29,548 bases of DNA from Bacteroidales bacterium (GTDB taxonomy: Bacteria > Bacteroidota > Bacteroidia > Bacteroidales > UBA932): positions 1 through 29,548 of the forward strand of contig JAEEQI010000005.1 of NCBI GenBank assembly GCA_016285215.1, written 5' to 3'. The position numbers were made by a program, and so were the translations under genes. This document shows, piece after piece, positions 7,771 to 16,406 of this stretch (positions are counted from its first letter, which is position 1; each line of letters begins with the position of its first letter). The notes below the pieces were generated by a model. It searched no databases and was not told the DNA's origin. It saw only the letters and a list, made by a program, of their open reading frames with translations.

Positions 7771-8760
7771 CTACTTTTTCCCAAATAGTCCTATAGGGAC
7801 TATCCATCCGTTGTAGAGGCCGTCGGGGTGTCGGGCGTCCTTGAGAAGCTCTCCGGGACGGCGGAGCTGGCGGTATTCCTTGTGCGCCTGCAGCACGCTG
7901 CGGAAGAATTCCCATCGGCCTGTAAAGAGATAAACAAGGGCCGAAAGGCCATCGAGGCACATCCGGAGGAAGATTCTCACGCGCGTTCTGAAGCGGCTCT
8001 GGAGGGTCGAAGGGAGGTTGTTCTCCAGGAGGAGAAGGTTGTTTCGGAAGTTGAGCCGGAGCTTGAAGGGGGACTCGTTGGGCAGGGTGCCGCCGCCGAT
8101 GTGATACACGTAGGAGGCGGGCACTATGGTCACCGTCCAGCCGCGCAGCTGCATTCTCCAGCAAAGGTCTATCTCTTCCATATGGGCGAAGAAACGCTCG
8201 TCCAGGCCGCCCAGGGCTTTCCAGACGCTGGAACGCACCAGGAGGCAGGCTCCGCTGCACCAGAGGACGTTGGCGGGCTCGTTGTACTGGCCGTGGTCCT
8301 TCTCTATCTTTTGCAGGATGCGGCCACGACAGAAGGGATAGCCGAAGCGGTCCACGAGGCCGCCAGCTGCACCGGCGTACTCAAAGGTGTCGCGCTGGGC
8401 GTAGGAGAGGAGCTTGGGGCCGCAGGCACCGCACTCCGGATGGCTGTCCATCCATTCCAGGAGGGGTTTGAGCCAGTCTTTGGGGACTTCTATGTCGCTG
8501 TTGATGAGGACGTAATAGTTGGCCTCAATCTCCTTGAGGGCGCGGTTGTATCCGCCCGTGAAACCGTAGTTCTGTTCCAGGCAGATGAGGGGCACCTGGG
8601 GGAACTCCTTTTCCATCAGTTCCCGGGAGCCGTCGTGGGAGTCGTTGTCTGCTACAAACACCCCGGCATCAAGGCCTTCACAGGAGGCCAGAAGACCCGG
8701 CAGGAACTGCTTGAGGTAGTCCCTGGTGTTGTAATTCAATATGACAACAGCAACCTTCAT
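7771..8760 (-). CDS. Family 2 glycosyltransferase (rhamnosyltransferase-like)
   Basis: A 329-residue GT-A-fold enzyme that transfers a sugar from a nucleotide donor to a growing polysaccharide or glycolipid. The N-terminus VAVVILNYN and the acidic motif ADNDSHDGS (37-45) bind the nucleotide. N87-S-D89-I-E91 occupies the DxD metal-binding position. CSGACLLVRSSVWKALGGLDERFFAHMEEIDLCWR contains the ED acceptor-site motif of WbbL-type rhamnosyltransferases. A hydrophobic patch near residues 270-285 may hold it to the membrane. Its start overlaps the TldE stop codon by one base (TAATG). The donor and acceptor are not visible from the sequence, and no other cell-surface polysaccharide genes are nearby. 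Confidence 0.9.
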   Translation of the reverse strand: MKVAVVILNYNTRDYLKQFLPGLLASCEGLDAGVFVADNDSHDGSRELMEKEFPQVPLICLEQNYGFTGGYNRALKEIEANYYVLINSDIEVPKDWLKPLLEWMDSHPECGACGPKLLSYAQRDTFEYAGAAGGLVDRFGYPFCRGRILQKIEKDHGQYNEPANVLWCSGACLLVRSSVWKALGGLDERFFAHMEEIDLCWRMQLRGWTVTIVPASYVYHIGGGTLPNESPFKLRLNFRNNLLLLENNLPSTLQSRFRTRVRIFLRMCLDGLSALVYLFTGRWEFFRSVLQAHKEYRQLRRPGELLKDARHPDGLYNGWIVPIGLFGKK

Positions 8761-10109
8761 TAAGCGCTAAAATCAACGTCGGTAAAGGCTAGAGTAGGAA
8801 CCAGTTTGCTGAGGCAGGGACGGGCGTCCTGTGCGGCGGCAATGAGGTGGCTCCAGAGGGTTAAGAAGTCTCCGGTGATGAGCATCTCGCGCACGGGGTG
8901 AACGCGCTTGCCGTCTTTGATGACAAAGCCTTCGATTCCGTACGAGAAGTTGCCGGTGGCGGGGTTGGAATTGCCGCCGTTGAAGCCCGTAACCAGGATG
9001 CCGTCCTTGACTTGGTTGAGGACATCCTGCTGCGTCTTGCAACTTCCCAGGGGCATTACTTTGACCCTGGTGGCGTCTTCTATGGTGGGCTCCATCTCCA
9101 TCTTTCCGGAGATATAGGTGTTGAGGAAATACGTCTTTACTACGCCGTTCTCAATGATGGGCATTTCGCGCGTGGCCACGCCTTCGCTGTCAAAGAGGCG
9201 GCAGCCGGTGTCTCCGGGGGTGCGGGGGGCATCCAGGATGGTGAGCCCCTGCGGGAAGAGCTGCTTGCCCAGGCTGTCCATAAGGAAGGAGTTCTTCTGC
9301 TGCAGGCTGTAGCCGCCCAGGGCGCTCAGAAGGGGAGTGACCACCTTGGAGGCGCACTCGGTGTCCAGGATGAGCGTGTATTTGCCGCTGGGAACGGTTT
9401 GGGGACTCAGCTGGTCCACGGCCCGCTGGCAGGCTTTCTCTGCGCAGTCTTTGAGCTGCAGGTCCTTGAGACGGGGCGTGGCATCCCACCAGTAGCTGGA
9501 GAAATGACGGCCTTCGGCGTCTTCAATAGTGGATTCGTAGCCAATCTCAAAGGAGGTCTCCGTATGGCGGGCTTCCAGTCCCTGGGAGTCCAGGGTGAGG
9601 CTGTCAAAGACGGAGTCACTGTATTCGCCTTCTTCGGAAATGAGTTTCCAGGAGGCTTCGGGCCGAGGCTTAGCCCAGGCCATAGAACTCAGGGCCATCT
9701 GGCGGCGGGTTTCGGCGGTGAGGGACTCGTAGGCGGGGTCGTACAGGCCCAGTTCGAGGCCCGTGACGGCGTCTTTGGCCTGGCGCTCCGGGGCGGGGAG
9801 GGTGCGGAAGGCATCGGCCTCCAACATTTTGACGGTGTCAATGGCTTCCCGGATAAAGGCTTCCAGGCCTTCCTTCTCCAGGCGGTTGGAGGAGAAGGAG
9901 CCAAATTTGCCCTCTACAAACAGCTGCAACTGCAGGCTGCGGTCCAGTGCGTGGGAGGTCTTGTCCACTTCTCCGTTGAGCAGGCCCACCAGGTTGAGAA
10001 GGCTCTTGGTGAGGGTTATGCGCACTTTATCGGCCCCTTGCTCCAACGCAAAGCTGAGGCAATGCTTGGCCAGTGCTATTTCTTCCCGGGTCAATACTGC
10101 TTTCTCCAT
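8760..10109 (-). CDS. tldE: TldE/PmbA-family protein, partner of TldD
   Basis: A 449-residue protein of the PmbA/TldE family. In characterised systems TldE forms a heterodimer with the metalloprotease TldD, which degrades unfolded peptides and matures some ribosomally made peptides. The usual three-part layout is visible: an N-terminal domain with a GEVDKTSHALDRSL-like stretch, a middle domain, and a C-terminal domain containing the YTLILDTECASKVVTPLLSA region and the conserved FNGGNSNPATGNFSYGIEGF block (about 374-393). It lacks the HExxxH metal motif found in TldD, as expected. It starts one base after the tldD stop codon, with an AGGAGG ribosome site inside the end of tldD. Adjacent tldD and tldE genes suggest a coupled heterodimer. 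Confidence 0.92.
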   Translation of the reverse strand: MEKAVLTREEIALAKHCLSFALEQGADKVRITLTKSLLNLVGLLNGEVDKTSHALDRSLQLQLFVEGKFGSFSSNRLEKEGLEAFIREAIDTVKMLEADAFRTLPAPERQAKDAVTGLELGLYDPAYESLTAETRRQMALSSMAWAKPRPEASWKLISEEGEYSDSVFDSLTLDSQGLEARHTETSFEIGYESTIEDAEGRHFSSYWWDATPRLKDLQLKDCAEKACQRAVDQLSPQTVPSGKYTLILDTECASKVVTPLLSALGGYSLQQKNSFLMDSLGKQLFPQGLTILDAPRTPGDTGCRLFDSEGVATREMPIIENGVVKTYFLNTYISGKMEMEPTIEDATRVKVMPLGSCKTQQDVLNQVKDGILVTGFNGGNSNPATGNFSYGIEGFVIKDGKRVHPVREMLITGDFLTLWSHLIAAAQDARPCLSKLVPTLAFTDVDFSA

Positions 10110-10110
10110 A

Positions 10111-11547
10111 TCATTCTCCTCCTACGGTTAGTTTGCCAATGAGTACGGTGGGGATGCCGCAGCTTACGGGAGCGGACTGCTCCTTGCCGCAGGTCCAGGC
10201 ACCGGGGTCTATGGCCAGGTCGTTGGCCACACCCTTGATATCGGCCAGGGCGGCGGGACCGTTTCCTATGATGTTGATGTCCTTGACGGGCTGCGTAAGT
10301 TTGCCGTTTTCAATAAGATAGCCGGATTTTACATAGAAGGTGAAGTCTCCTTCCCCAATCTGTACCTGGCCGTTGGCAAACTCGTCCACAAAGATGCCTT
10401 TGGATACTTCTGCTACCAGGTCTTCGGCCTTGGCGGTGCCGCTTTCCATATAGGTGGCGCGCATACGGGGGATGGGGGCGTAGCGGAAGCTCTCGCGGCG
10501 GCCGTTGCCGGTGGGTTTTACGCCGTAATGGGCGGCGGAGATGCGGTCGTGCAGGTATGATGTAAGTACGCCGTCCTCTACCATATAGGTCTTCTGGCCG
10601 GGGATGCCTTCATCGTCAAAGTTGAGCGAGCCTCGGTTGCCTCTGAGGGTGCCGTCGTCTATGATCTGGATGCCCTTGGGACAGATCTGCTGGCCCATCT
10701 TGTCGGCGAAGATGGAGGTGCCTTTGCGGTTGAAATCGGCTTCAAAGGCGTGTCCCATAGCTTCGTGCAAGAGGATGCCGGAAGCGCCGGCGCCCATCAC
10801 TACGGGCATCTGTCCGCCCTTGGGACGCTTGGCGGCAAAGCGGTCGTCTATGCCTTTCACTACCTCGGCGGCCATTTCGTTCACCAGGGCGTCGGTTAAC
10901 ATTTCGGCCCCGCAGCGGAAGCTCCGGGAGGTGGATTTGTTCTCCGTGAGGTTGCCCTGCTTGAACACGGCGGTGAGGGAGACGCTGCCCATAGGACGGG
11001 TGTCCCATTTGAGTTCGCGCTCGCTGTTGTACATAAGGATGTCGCTCACCTGGAAGGCCAGGTTGGCTATGACCTTGACAATGCGGCTGTCCCGGCCGCG
11101 CACATTGGCCTCCAGCTTCTGCAGGAAGGGGAGGAAGGTGCTCATAGGCGTGCCGCGCCAGGGCTGTTCAATGGGGTAGCGGTCTGCGTTGGGGTTGGGC
11201 TCTCCTCGGCTGGGGTTGCGGGTGCCGTAGGGGCTTACGTCCGTGGGACCGGAGGCAATCTGGGCGGCAGCACGGGCCGAAGCCAGCATATCCTCCCAGG
11301 CGGTGCTTTCCGAATAGGCGTAGCCGGTTTTTTCTCCGCTCAACACGCGGATACCCACGCCAAAATCAATATGGTTTCCTCCGGAAGTAACGGCTCCGTC
11401 CCTTAGGAGGAGGCTTCCGTAGGTGGTATTTTCAAAGTATAAGTCTGCGTAGTTGCCGCCGGTGGACAGGGCTTCGGTTACGAGGCGGTCCAGCGCAGCG
11501 GCATCTATCTGGAATATATTGAAATAGTATGTCTTGCTCTCTATCAT
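10111..11547 (-). CDS. tldD: TldD-family metalloprotease
   Basis: A 478-residue protein, the catalytic partner of TldE. The metal-binding motif H261-E-A-M-G-H266 (HExxxH) is intact and lies after MGAGASGILL. Nearby are the family signatures FNRKGTSIFADKMGQQ and GRRESFRYAPIPRMRATYMESG, and a C-terminal block ending in CGKEQSAPVSCGIPTVLIGKLTVGG. Length and domain order are normal for TldD. The start codon overlaps the stop of the zeta-like kinase gene (ATGA), with AGGAAGAG just upstream as a ribosome site. In the cytoplasm the heterodimer would cut peptides. The neighbouring peptide transporter and PepD genes fit general peptide turnover, and no precursor-peptide gene was seen nearby. Confidence 0.95.
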   Translation of the reverse strand: MIESKTYYFNIFQIDAAALDRLVTEALSTGGNYADLYFENTTYGSLLLRDGAVTSGGNHIDFGVGIRVLSGEKTGYAYSESTAWEDMLASARAAAQIASGPTDVSPYGTRNPSRGEPNPNADRYPIEQPWRGTPMSTFLPFLQKLEANVRGRDSRIVKVIANLAFQVSDILMYNSERELKWDTRPMGSVSLTAVFKQGNLTENKSTSRSFRCGAEMLTDALVNEMAAEVVKGIDDRFAAKRPKGGQMPVVMGAGASGILLHEAMGHAFEADFNRKGTSIFADKMGQQICPKGIQIIDDGTLRGNRGSLNFDDEGIPGQKTYMVEDGVLTSYLHDRISAAHYGVKPTGNGRRESFRYAPIPRMRATYMESGTAKAEDLVAEVSKGIFVDEFANGQVQIGEGDFTFYVKSGYLIENGKLTQPVKDINIIGNGPAALADIKGVANDLAIDPGAWTCGKEQSAPVSCGIPTVLIGKLTVGGE

Positions 11548-12221
11548 TTCTCTTCCTGATAAGGTACGCCGTCGTGTGCCAGCGGTACCTTGGCTATTTC
11601 TTTGGCTATGTACTCGGCCACGTCCTTGATGGGCGTGAGGGAGTACGTTTCGTCCGTGATCAGGGATTTGACGGTTTCGTACCTTTCCATATCACGGATC
11701 ACGAGGCCCTTCTTGGAGCCTTCTGCAATTACATCGTAAGGCGGGTTGGAATTATCGGCCAGGATCCACTTGTCGCACGTTTGCATATAGTCGTGGAACA
11801 AGTAGTGCAGGCCCATTATGTAGCGGCGCCGGATGGTTTCTTCCGGGATATCGTGGCCGCCGGCCTTGACCCGGGCTGCCACCCGCTGAATGGCAATTTC
11901 CGGGCTGTTGAGCCAGAAATAAAGCACCGTCACGTAGTAACCCTTTTCCTGGGCGTTGCGCGTCATCTTGAGCAGCGAACGCGTGGCCAGCGTGGTCTCA
12001 ATACAGAAATCTTCCCGCCGGTCAAAGAGGTACTGTACTTTACGCAGCATCAGGCGGCTGGCCGTGATGTATGCGCTCTCGGGCGAAAACGGCGACAGGT
12101 GCTTGGCAAATTCGTCCGAGTTTACAAATTCACTGCAGTCCAGCAGCTCCGGGAGAACGCTGTAAGAAGCCGTTGTCTTCCCGGAGCCGTTAGGACCGCT
12201 AATGATGTACAATCTGGGCAC
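11544..12221 (-). CDS. Zeta-toxin-like P-loop kinase
   Basis: A 225-residue P-loop protein starting at a GTG. Walker A is G9-P-N-G-S-G-K-T16. It is followed by NSDEFAKHLSPF and CIETTLATRSLL, both typical of the zeta toxin / predicted ABC-like kinase group (COG4185). Zeta toxins phosphorylate UDP-N-acetylglucosamine. Whether this protein does so is unknown. GTG 12221 is the longest start and leaves 6 nt after the transporter stop, with AAGG just upstream. No epsilon-type antitoxin gene lies next to it. It is instead placed between a peptide transporter and tldD, with a 4-nt overlap with tldD. It may be a housekeeping relative rather than a toxin. Confidence 0.82.
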   Translation of the reverse strand: MPRLYIISGPNGSGKTTASYSVLPELLDCSEFVNSDEFAKHLSPFSPESAYITASRLMLRKVQYLFDRREDFCIETTLATRSLLKMTRNAQEKGYYVTVLYFWLNSPEIAIQRVAARVKAGGHDIPEETIRRRYIMGLHYLFHDYMQTCDKWILADNSNPPYDVIAEGSKKGLVIRDMERYETVKSLITDETYSLTPIKDVAEYIAKEIAKVPLAHDGVPYQEEK

Positions 12222-12227
12222 GTTACC

Positions 12228-13907
12228 TTATGCGGTGGCCGCTTCCAGTTTCTTGAGCATGGAGAACATCACCAGGCCGGAGATGACGCAAAGGGCCATC
12301 AGCACGGTCCAGTTGACCCACAGGGGCACATTGTCCCACAGCATGGAAGGAATGGAACTGAGGTAGTTACCAATGGCGGTGGCGGCAAACCACAGACCCA
12401 TCATCAGGCCCTTGAACTTGGGCGGAGCTACCTTGGACACAAAGGAGATGCCCATGGGGCTCAGCAGCAGCTCGGCAAAAGTGAGCACCAGATACGTGGA
12501 GATGAGGTAGGTGGGAACCACGGGATCCGGGGATACGCCGCCTACGTTCACCAGTTCGGACGGGGCCGGCTGGCCCTTGGAGGCTGCCAGCATGATGAGG
12601 TAACCGAGGGCGGCTACGAACATGCCCATACCAATTTTACGGGGTGCGGAAGGCTCTTTTCCCTTGCTGGCCAGGGATGCGAAGATGGCCATGGAAATGG
12701 GCGTGAGGGCTACCACGAAGAAAGGATTGAACTGCTGGAACTGCTGGGGCAGGATGTTGATGACCTCATCCATACCGGCATACAGGGTATAAGCGCCGGC
12801 CCACAGGGCTACCGTAACGATACCGCTGATGGTCTTGCCTTTGGCGGTTTCGGACTGGAAGGTGCTGAAGAGGGTATAGACGGATACGGCTATGAGGGCG
12901 AGGGCCCAGATGTTGAATCCAATCTTGAGCGGGCCGGAAACGGTGCTCTGGGTATAGTCACGGGCAAAGTAGGTGAGCGAGGAACCGTTCTGGTGGAAGG
13001 CCATCCAGAAGAAGATAACCACGGCAAACACGAAGATGAGGGCCACGATGCGGTCCTTGGTCTGCTTGGGGGTGAGTTCCTGCACCGGAGCGTTGGAAGC
13101 GGCTGCCTGCTTGGCGTTGACGTCGGCGTGCTTGAACCAGCTGCGGCATCCCAGGTAAATGGCGATGGAGATAATCAGGGAAACGCAGGCTACAGCAAAG
13201 CCCAGGTTGTAGGCGGTGGCGAGGTTGTTGATGTAGTACTGGCTGAATTCCGTGAGGTTCATGGCTGCGATGTCAGAGCCGGGCATGGAGGCCTGCAGGG
13301 ATTCCAGGAGGCTGGTGTCGCTCAGGCTGCCGCCCAGGAACTGGTGAGCCAGTGCCGGGATATCGGCCTTGTAGATGAGGCCGGCCTTGGCCAGGTGGCT
13401 GTTGGTGAGGGCCGTGGCGGCGGTAGGGGCAAACATGGCGCCGATGTTGATGGCCATGTAGAACAGGGAGAAGGCGCTGTCCCGCTTGGCGGCATACTGG
13501 GGGTTGTCGTAGAGGTTGCCCACCAGCACCTGCAGGTTACCCTTGAACAGGCCGGTACCGACGGCGATGAGCAGCAGGGCGCCGATCATCAGGGTGAGGG
13601 CGAACCCGCGCGCCGCGAAGGCATCTGTGGGGATGGCGAGGCACAGGTAACCGGCAAACATCACGCACACACCCGTGATGACGCACTTGCCGAAGCCAAT
13701 CTTGTCGGCCAGCCAGCCGCCCACGACGGGCATGAAGTAAACGGCTGCCAGGAAGATGGCATAGAACTGGCCCGCGGCAGCTGCCGAGAAGCCGAACTTG
13801 GCCTGCAGGAAGAGCAGGAAGATAGCCAGCATGGTGTAGTAGCCGAAGCGCTCACCGGTGTTGGCTAATGCCAGGGCGAACAGGCCCTTAGGTTGTCCTT
13901 TGAACAT
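12228..13907 (-). CDS. Proton-dependent peptide transporter (POT/PTR family MFS)
   Basis: A 559-residue polytopic inner-membrane protein that imports di- and tripeptides with protons. The N-terminus carries the family motif in the form N16-T-G-E19-R-F-G-Y-Y24. The first Glu of the usual ExxERFxYY is Asn here, which appears to be a feature of a subgroup of Bacteroidetes POT proteins. Hydrophobic segments follow through the whole length, with GGWLADKIGFGKCVITG (about 62-78) as the typical loop after the second helix. A large loop around 170-225 separates helices in the middle. It lies 21 nt after pepD, so peptide uptake and dipeptide cleavage appear to be co-expressed. Substrate range cannot be read from the sequence. 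Confidence 0.93.
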   Translation of the reverse strand: MFKGQPKGLFALALANTGERFGYYTMLAIFLLFLQAKFGFSAAAAGQFYAIFLAAVYFMPVVGGWLADKIGFGKCVITGVCVMFAGYLCLAIPTDAFAARGFALTLMIGALLLIAVGTGLFKGNLQVLVGNLYDNPQYAAKRDSAFSLFYMAINIGAMFAPTAATALTNSHLAKAGLIYKADIPALAHQFLGGSLSDTSLLESLQASMPGSDIAAMNLTEFSQYYINNLATAYNLGFAVACVSLIISIAIYLGCRSWFKHADVNAKQAAASNAPVQELTPKQTKDRIVALIFVFAVVIFFWMAFHQNGSSLTYFARDYTQSTVSGPLKIGFNIWALALIAVSVYTLFSTFQSETAKGKTISGIVTVALWAGAYTLYAGMDEVINILPQQFQQFNPFFVVALTPISMAIFASLASKGKEPSAPRKIGMGMFVAALGYLIMLAASKGQPAPSELVNVGGVSPDPVVPTYLISTYLVLTFAELLLSPMGISFVSKVAPPKFKGLMMGLWFAATAIGNYLSSIPSMLWDNVPLWVNWTVLMALCVISGLVMFSMLKKLEAATA

Positions 13908-13928
13908 AAGTTATTAGTTAATAATAGT

Positions 13929-15386
13929 TTACTTTTTAGGAATATTAGCGAGGATGGCTTTGAGGTATTCCCAGGTGCGGGCCACGGAAGCAATGTTTAC
14001 ACGCTCGTCGGGGCTGTGGGGATACTTGACGGTGGGGCCGATGGACACCATCTCCCAATTGGGATACTTGGCACCCATAATGGCGCATTCCAGACCGCCG
14101 TGGGTGGCCATGATCTTCATGGGCTTGCCATAGACTTTCTGGTACTGGTCCATACAGACTTTGTTGATTTCGGTGTCCAGCTTGGGCGTCCAGCCGGAGT
14201 AGCCGCCCTTGGTAACCACCTGGTCGGCTCCGGCGAGTTCGAAGATGCAGCGGACGCGCTGGGCCAGGGCGGCCTTGGCGCTGTCTACGGCGCTGCGCAT
14301 GAGGCTGTGGACCTTGATCTTGCCTTTCTCCGTGCGTACGATGGCCATGTTGATGGAGGTCTCGGTAAGGCCCTCCATAGTCTGGCTCATACGGATGACG
14401 TTGGACGGGCAGGCCAGCAGGGCCTTGACGGCGTTGAGCATCACGGCGTTCTGGATGAACTTGGGAGCGGCGGGAACTTCCTTGACAAAGAGGACGGCCG
14501 AAGGATCGCTTTCCTTGAATTCGGCCTTAATCTCTGCGAAGGTGTTCTCTACCAGCTTCTTGACGCTCTTGAGGTTTTCTTCGGGGACGATGATTTCGGC
14601 TTCGGCCTCAAAGGGGATGGCGTTGCGCAGGCTGCCGCCGGTGAAGCTCACCACCTTTACGCCAAACATTTCCATACCGGGGAGGAGCATCCGGGCCATC
14701 ACCTTGTTGGCGTTGGCGCGGTACAGGGAGATATCCATACCGGAGTGTCCGCCCTGCAGGCCCTTGACGGTGATAACCAGGCCCTTGTAGCCGGCCGGCG
14801 TATTGTACTTGCGGTAGTTGAAAGTGGCTTCAATGTCCAGACCGCCGGCGCAACCTACGCACAGCTCGCCTTCTTCCTCGGAGTCCAGGTTGAGGAGGAT
14901 ATCACCTTTCAGAACGCCGGGCTTGAGGTTGTTGGCGCCGGTCATACCGGTTTCCTCGTCATAGGTAACCAGGACCTCGATGGGACCGTGCTTCACGGAA
15001 GGATCTTCCAGGGCGGCAAGGCTCAGGGCTACACCCATTCCGTTGTCGGCTCCCAGGGTGGTGCGGTCGGCCGTTACCCACTCACCGTCTACATAGGCGT
15101 TGATGGGGTCTTTGAGGAAGTCGTGGGTGGAGTCGGAGGTCTTCTGGGGCACCATATCCATATGGCCCTGCAGGATTATGCCCTTGCACTTTTCCATACC
15201 GGGCGTGGCAGGTACGCGGATGATGATGTTGCCGGTTTCGTCCTTGATGGTCTCGAAACCGTGAGATTTACCCCAGTTGTACAGGTACTCGATGACTTTG
15301 CCCTCGTGCTTGGAGGGACGGGGAATCTGGGTGAGAGCATAGAAGTTCTTCCAGACTACGGTGGGTTCCAGATTTTGGATGCTCAT
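13929..15386 (-). CDS. pepD: Aminoacyl-histidine dipeptidase (PepD, M20 family)
   Basis: A 485-residue cytosolic zinc peptidase that cuts Xaa-His and other dipeptides. M20-family metal and catalytic residues are visible: H75-M-D77 in QGHMDMVPQ, D114 in LGADNGMGVA, E144-E145 in YDEETGMTG, and D168 in NLDSEEEG. The inserted lid/dimerisation domain occupies roughly residues 190-385. Near the C-terminus THGGLECAIMGAK and GPTVKYPHSPDERV supply the last conserved His residues. Length matches PepD closely. The gene lies between the DUF4831 gene (21 nt upstream) and the peptide transporter (21 nt downstream), which supports a role in using imported peptides. Confidence 0.95.
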   Translation of the reverse strand: MSIQNLEPTVVWKNFYALTQIPRPSKHEGKVIEYLYNWGKSHGFETIKDETGNIIIRVPATPGMEKCKGIILQGHMDMVPQKTSDSTHDFLKDPINAYVDGEWVTADRTTLGADNGMGVALSLAALEDPSVKHGPIEVLVTYDEETGMTGANNLKPGVLKGDILLNLDSEEEGELCVGCAGGLDIEATFNYRKYNTPAGYKGLVITVKGLQGGHSGMDISLYRANANKVMARMLLPGMEMFGVKVVSFTGGSLRNAIPFEAEAEIIVPEENLKSVKKLVENTFAEIKAEFKESDPSAVLFVKEVPAAPKFIQNAVMLNAVKALLACPSNVIRMSQTMEGLTETSINMAIVRTEKGKIKVHSLMRSAVDSAKAALAQRVRCIFELAGADQVVTKGGYSGWTPKLDTEINKVCMDQYQKVYGKPMKIMATHGGLECAIMGAKYPNWEMVSIGPTVKYPHSPDERVNIASVARTWEYLKAILANIPKK

Positions 15387-15407
15387 GGTTATAAATAGTG
15401 ATTAGGA

Positions 15408-16406
15408 TTATTTATTGTTAGGGTATTGCCCTTCCGTTCCCAGCTGGTACACGGGTACGCGGGCGCTGAGAAGGGGCTGGTTGTCTTTGGTGAGGGTTAC
15501 CTTGCACACCACCGGGGTGCGGTAGTGCAGGGGATTGGTCCGGTTGCGCCGCTGGCCTGCCTGCTCTTCTTCGTTCCTGGAGGCCTCGGGCTCAATATTC
15601 AGATAGTAAGGGACTCCGCGGTTGCCTTCGGTGGCAAAATGGTCTTCCAGCAGGCGGAAGGCCAGGATATGCTGGCTGTTGGAGCCGGCCGAAGGGATGA
15701 TTTCAAAAGAGGCCGAAAAAGTCTTGACCACGGTAAAGCCTTCGAAGAGGGCCATATACTCCTTCTCCATACGGTCCAGCTCCTTGAGGGCAATCTCCAT
15801 AGAGTTGCCGTAGAAGTTGGCGTCCGTGTTGCCGGTAACTATGTTCATCCGCTCCTTGCGAAGGTGCAGAATCATTTCTGCGGCGTCGGAGGCTTTGTCT
15901 TCCAGGGTCTTCTCTACCAGAATCTTGTGCTCTACGGGGATGTTCACCATTCCGGTATCGGTCTGGACGTCCTGGAACTCAATGATGGTGGTGGGCTTGT
16001 CCGTATCCGTGACACGGGCGCCGTTGAAGTTGGCCCGGGCCTGGGTAGGGAAGCGCCAGGCTGCCCTTTCACCTTCGGCCCTGTCTGCGAAGCTTACCAG
16101 CCCCTGCGCGCTGAGGGCCAGGAGGGAAGCATTCTCCGGATCCGTGGTGTACCAGACCGTAGGGTCGGCCTCCACCTGGGGAATCAGACGGGCCGAAACG
16201 ATCTCCGTCCTTACCTCGTCATCGTCTCTCACGTCCATATTGAGGAGCCGGTGGGCAAAGGCGGCATAGGGGCCGGCAAAGAAGCTTTCCTGACGGGCCA
16301 GCACCTCCAGCGTAAAGGTGGTGCGGGGGAGTGCATAGTACACTTCCTGGGCCTGGAGCGTGATGCCCAGAACCAGACACGAAGCTATGACAAGCAGTCT
16401 TTTCAT
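15408..16406 (-). CDS. DUF4831-family exported protein
   Basis: A 332-residue protein that matches DUF4831, a family confined largely to Bacteroidetes and without an assigned function. ATG 16406 is chosen because it overlaps the upstream stop codon as ATGA and begins a signal peptide (MKRLLVIASCLVLGITLQAQ). A longer frame from TTG 16418 would add only MEKE. Family features include EVYYALPRTTFTLEV at the mature N-terminus and the ARLIPQVEADPTVWY region. The mature protein is probably periplasmic or attached to the outer membrane. Its position between the acyltransferase and pepD does not point to one job. Confidence 0.85.
   Translation of the reverse strand: MKRLLVIASCLVLGITLQAQEVYYALPRTTFTLEVLARQESFFAGPYAAFAHRLLNMDVRDDDEVRTEIVSARLIPQVEADPTVWYTTDPENASLLALSAQGLVSFADRAEGERAAWRFPTQARANFNGARVTDTDKPTTIIEFQDVQTDTGMVNIPVEHKILVEKTLEDKASDAAEMILHLRKERMNIVTGNTDANFYGNSMEIALKELDRMEKEYMALFEGFTVVKTFSASFEIIPSAGSNSQHILAFRLLEDHFATEGNRGVPYYLNIEPEASRNEEEQAGQRRNRTNPLHYRTPVVCKVTLTKDNQPLLSARVPVYQLGTEGQYPNNK

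Noticed and set aside
8760..11547. A ribosomally made peptide (RiPP) biosynthetic locus around tldD/tldE
   Set aside because: No precursor peptide, modifying enzyme or dedicated exporter was seen. General peptide turnover is enough to explain the genes.
11544..12221. Calling the zeta-like kinase a toxin-antitoxin system
   Set aside because: No antitoxin gene is visible next to it and its neighbours are metabolic, so only a zeta-like kinase is supported.
11529..13868. A 779-codon plus-strand open frame opposite the transporter and zeta-like kinase
   Set aside because: It lies antisense to two well-supported genes, has a very Gly/His-rich composition with no recognisable domain, and arises from the codon bias of the GC-rich opposite strand.
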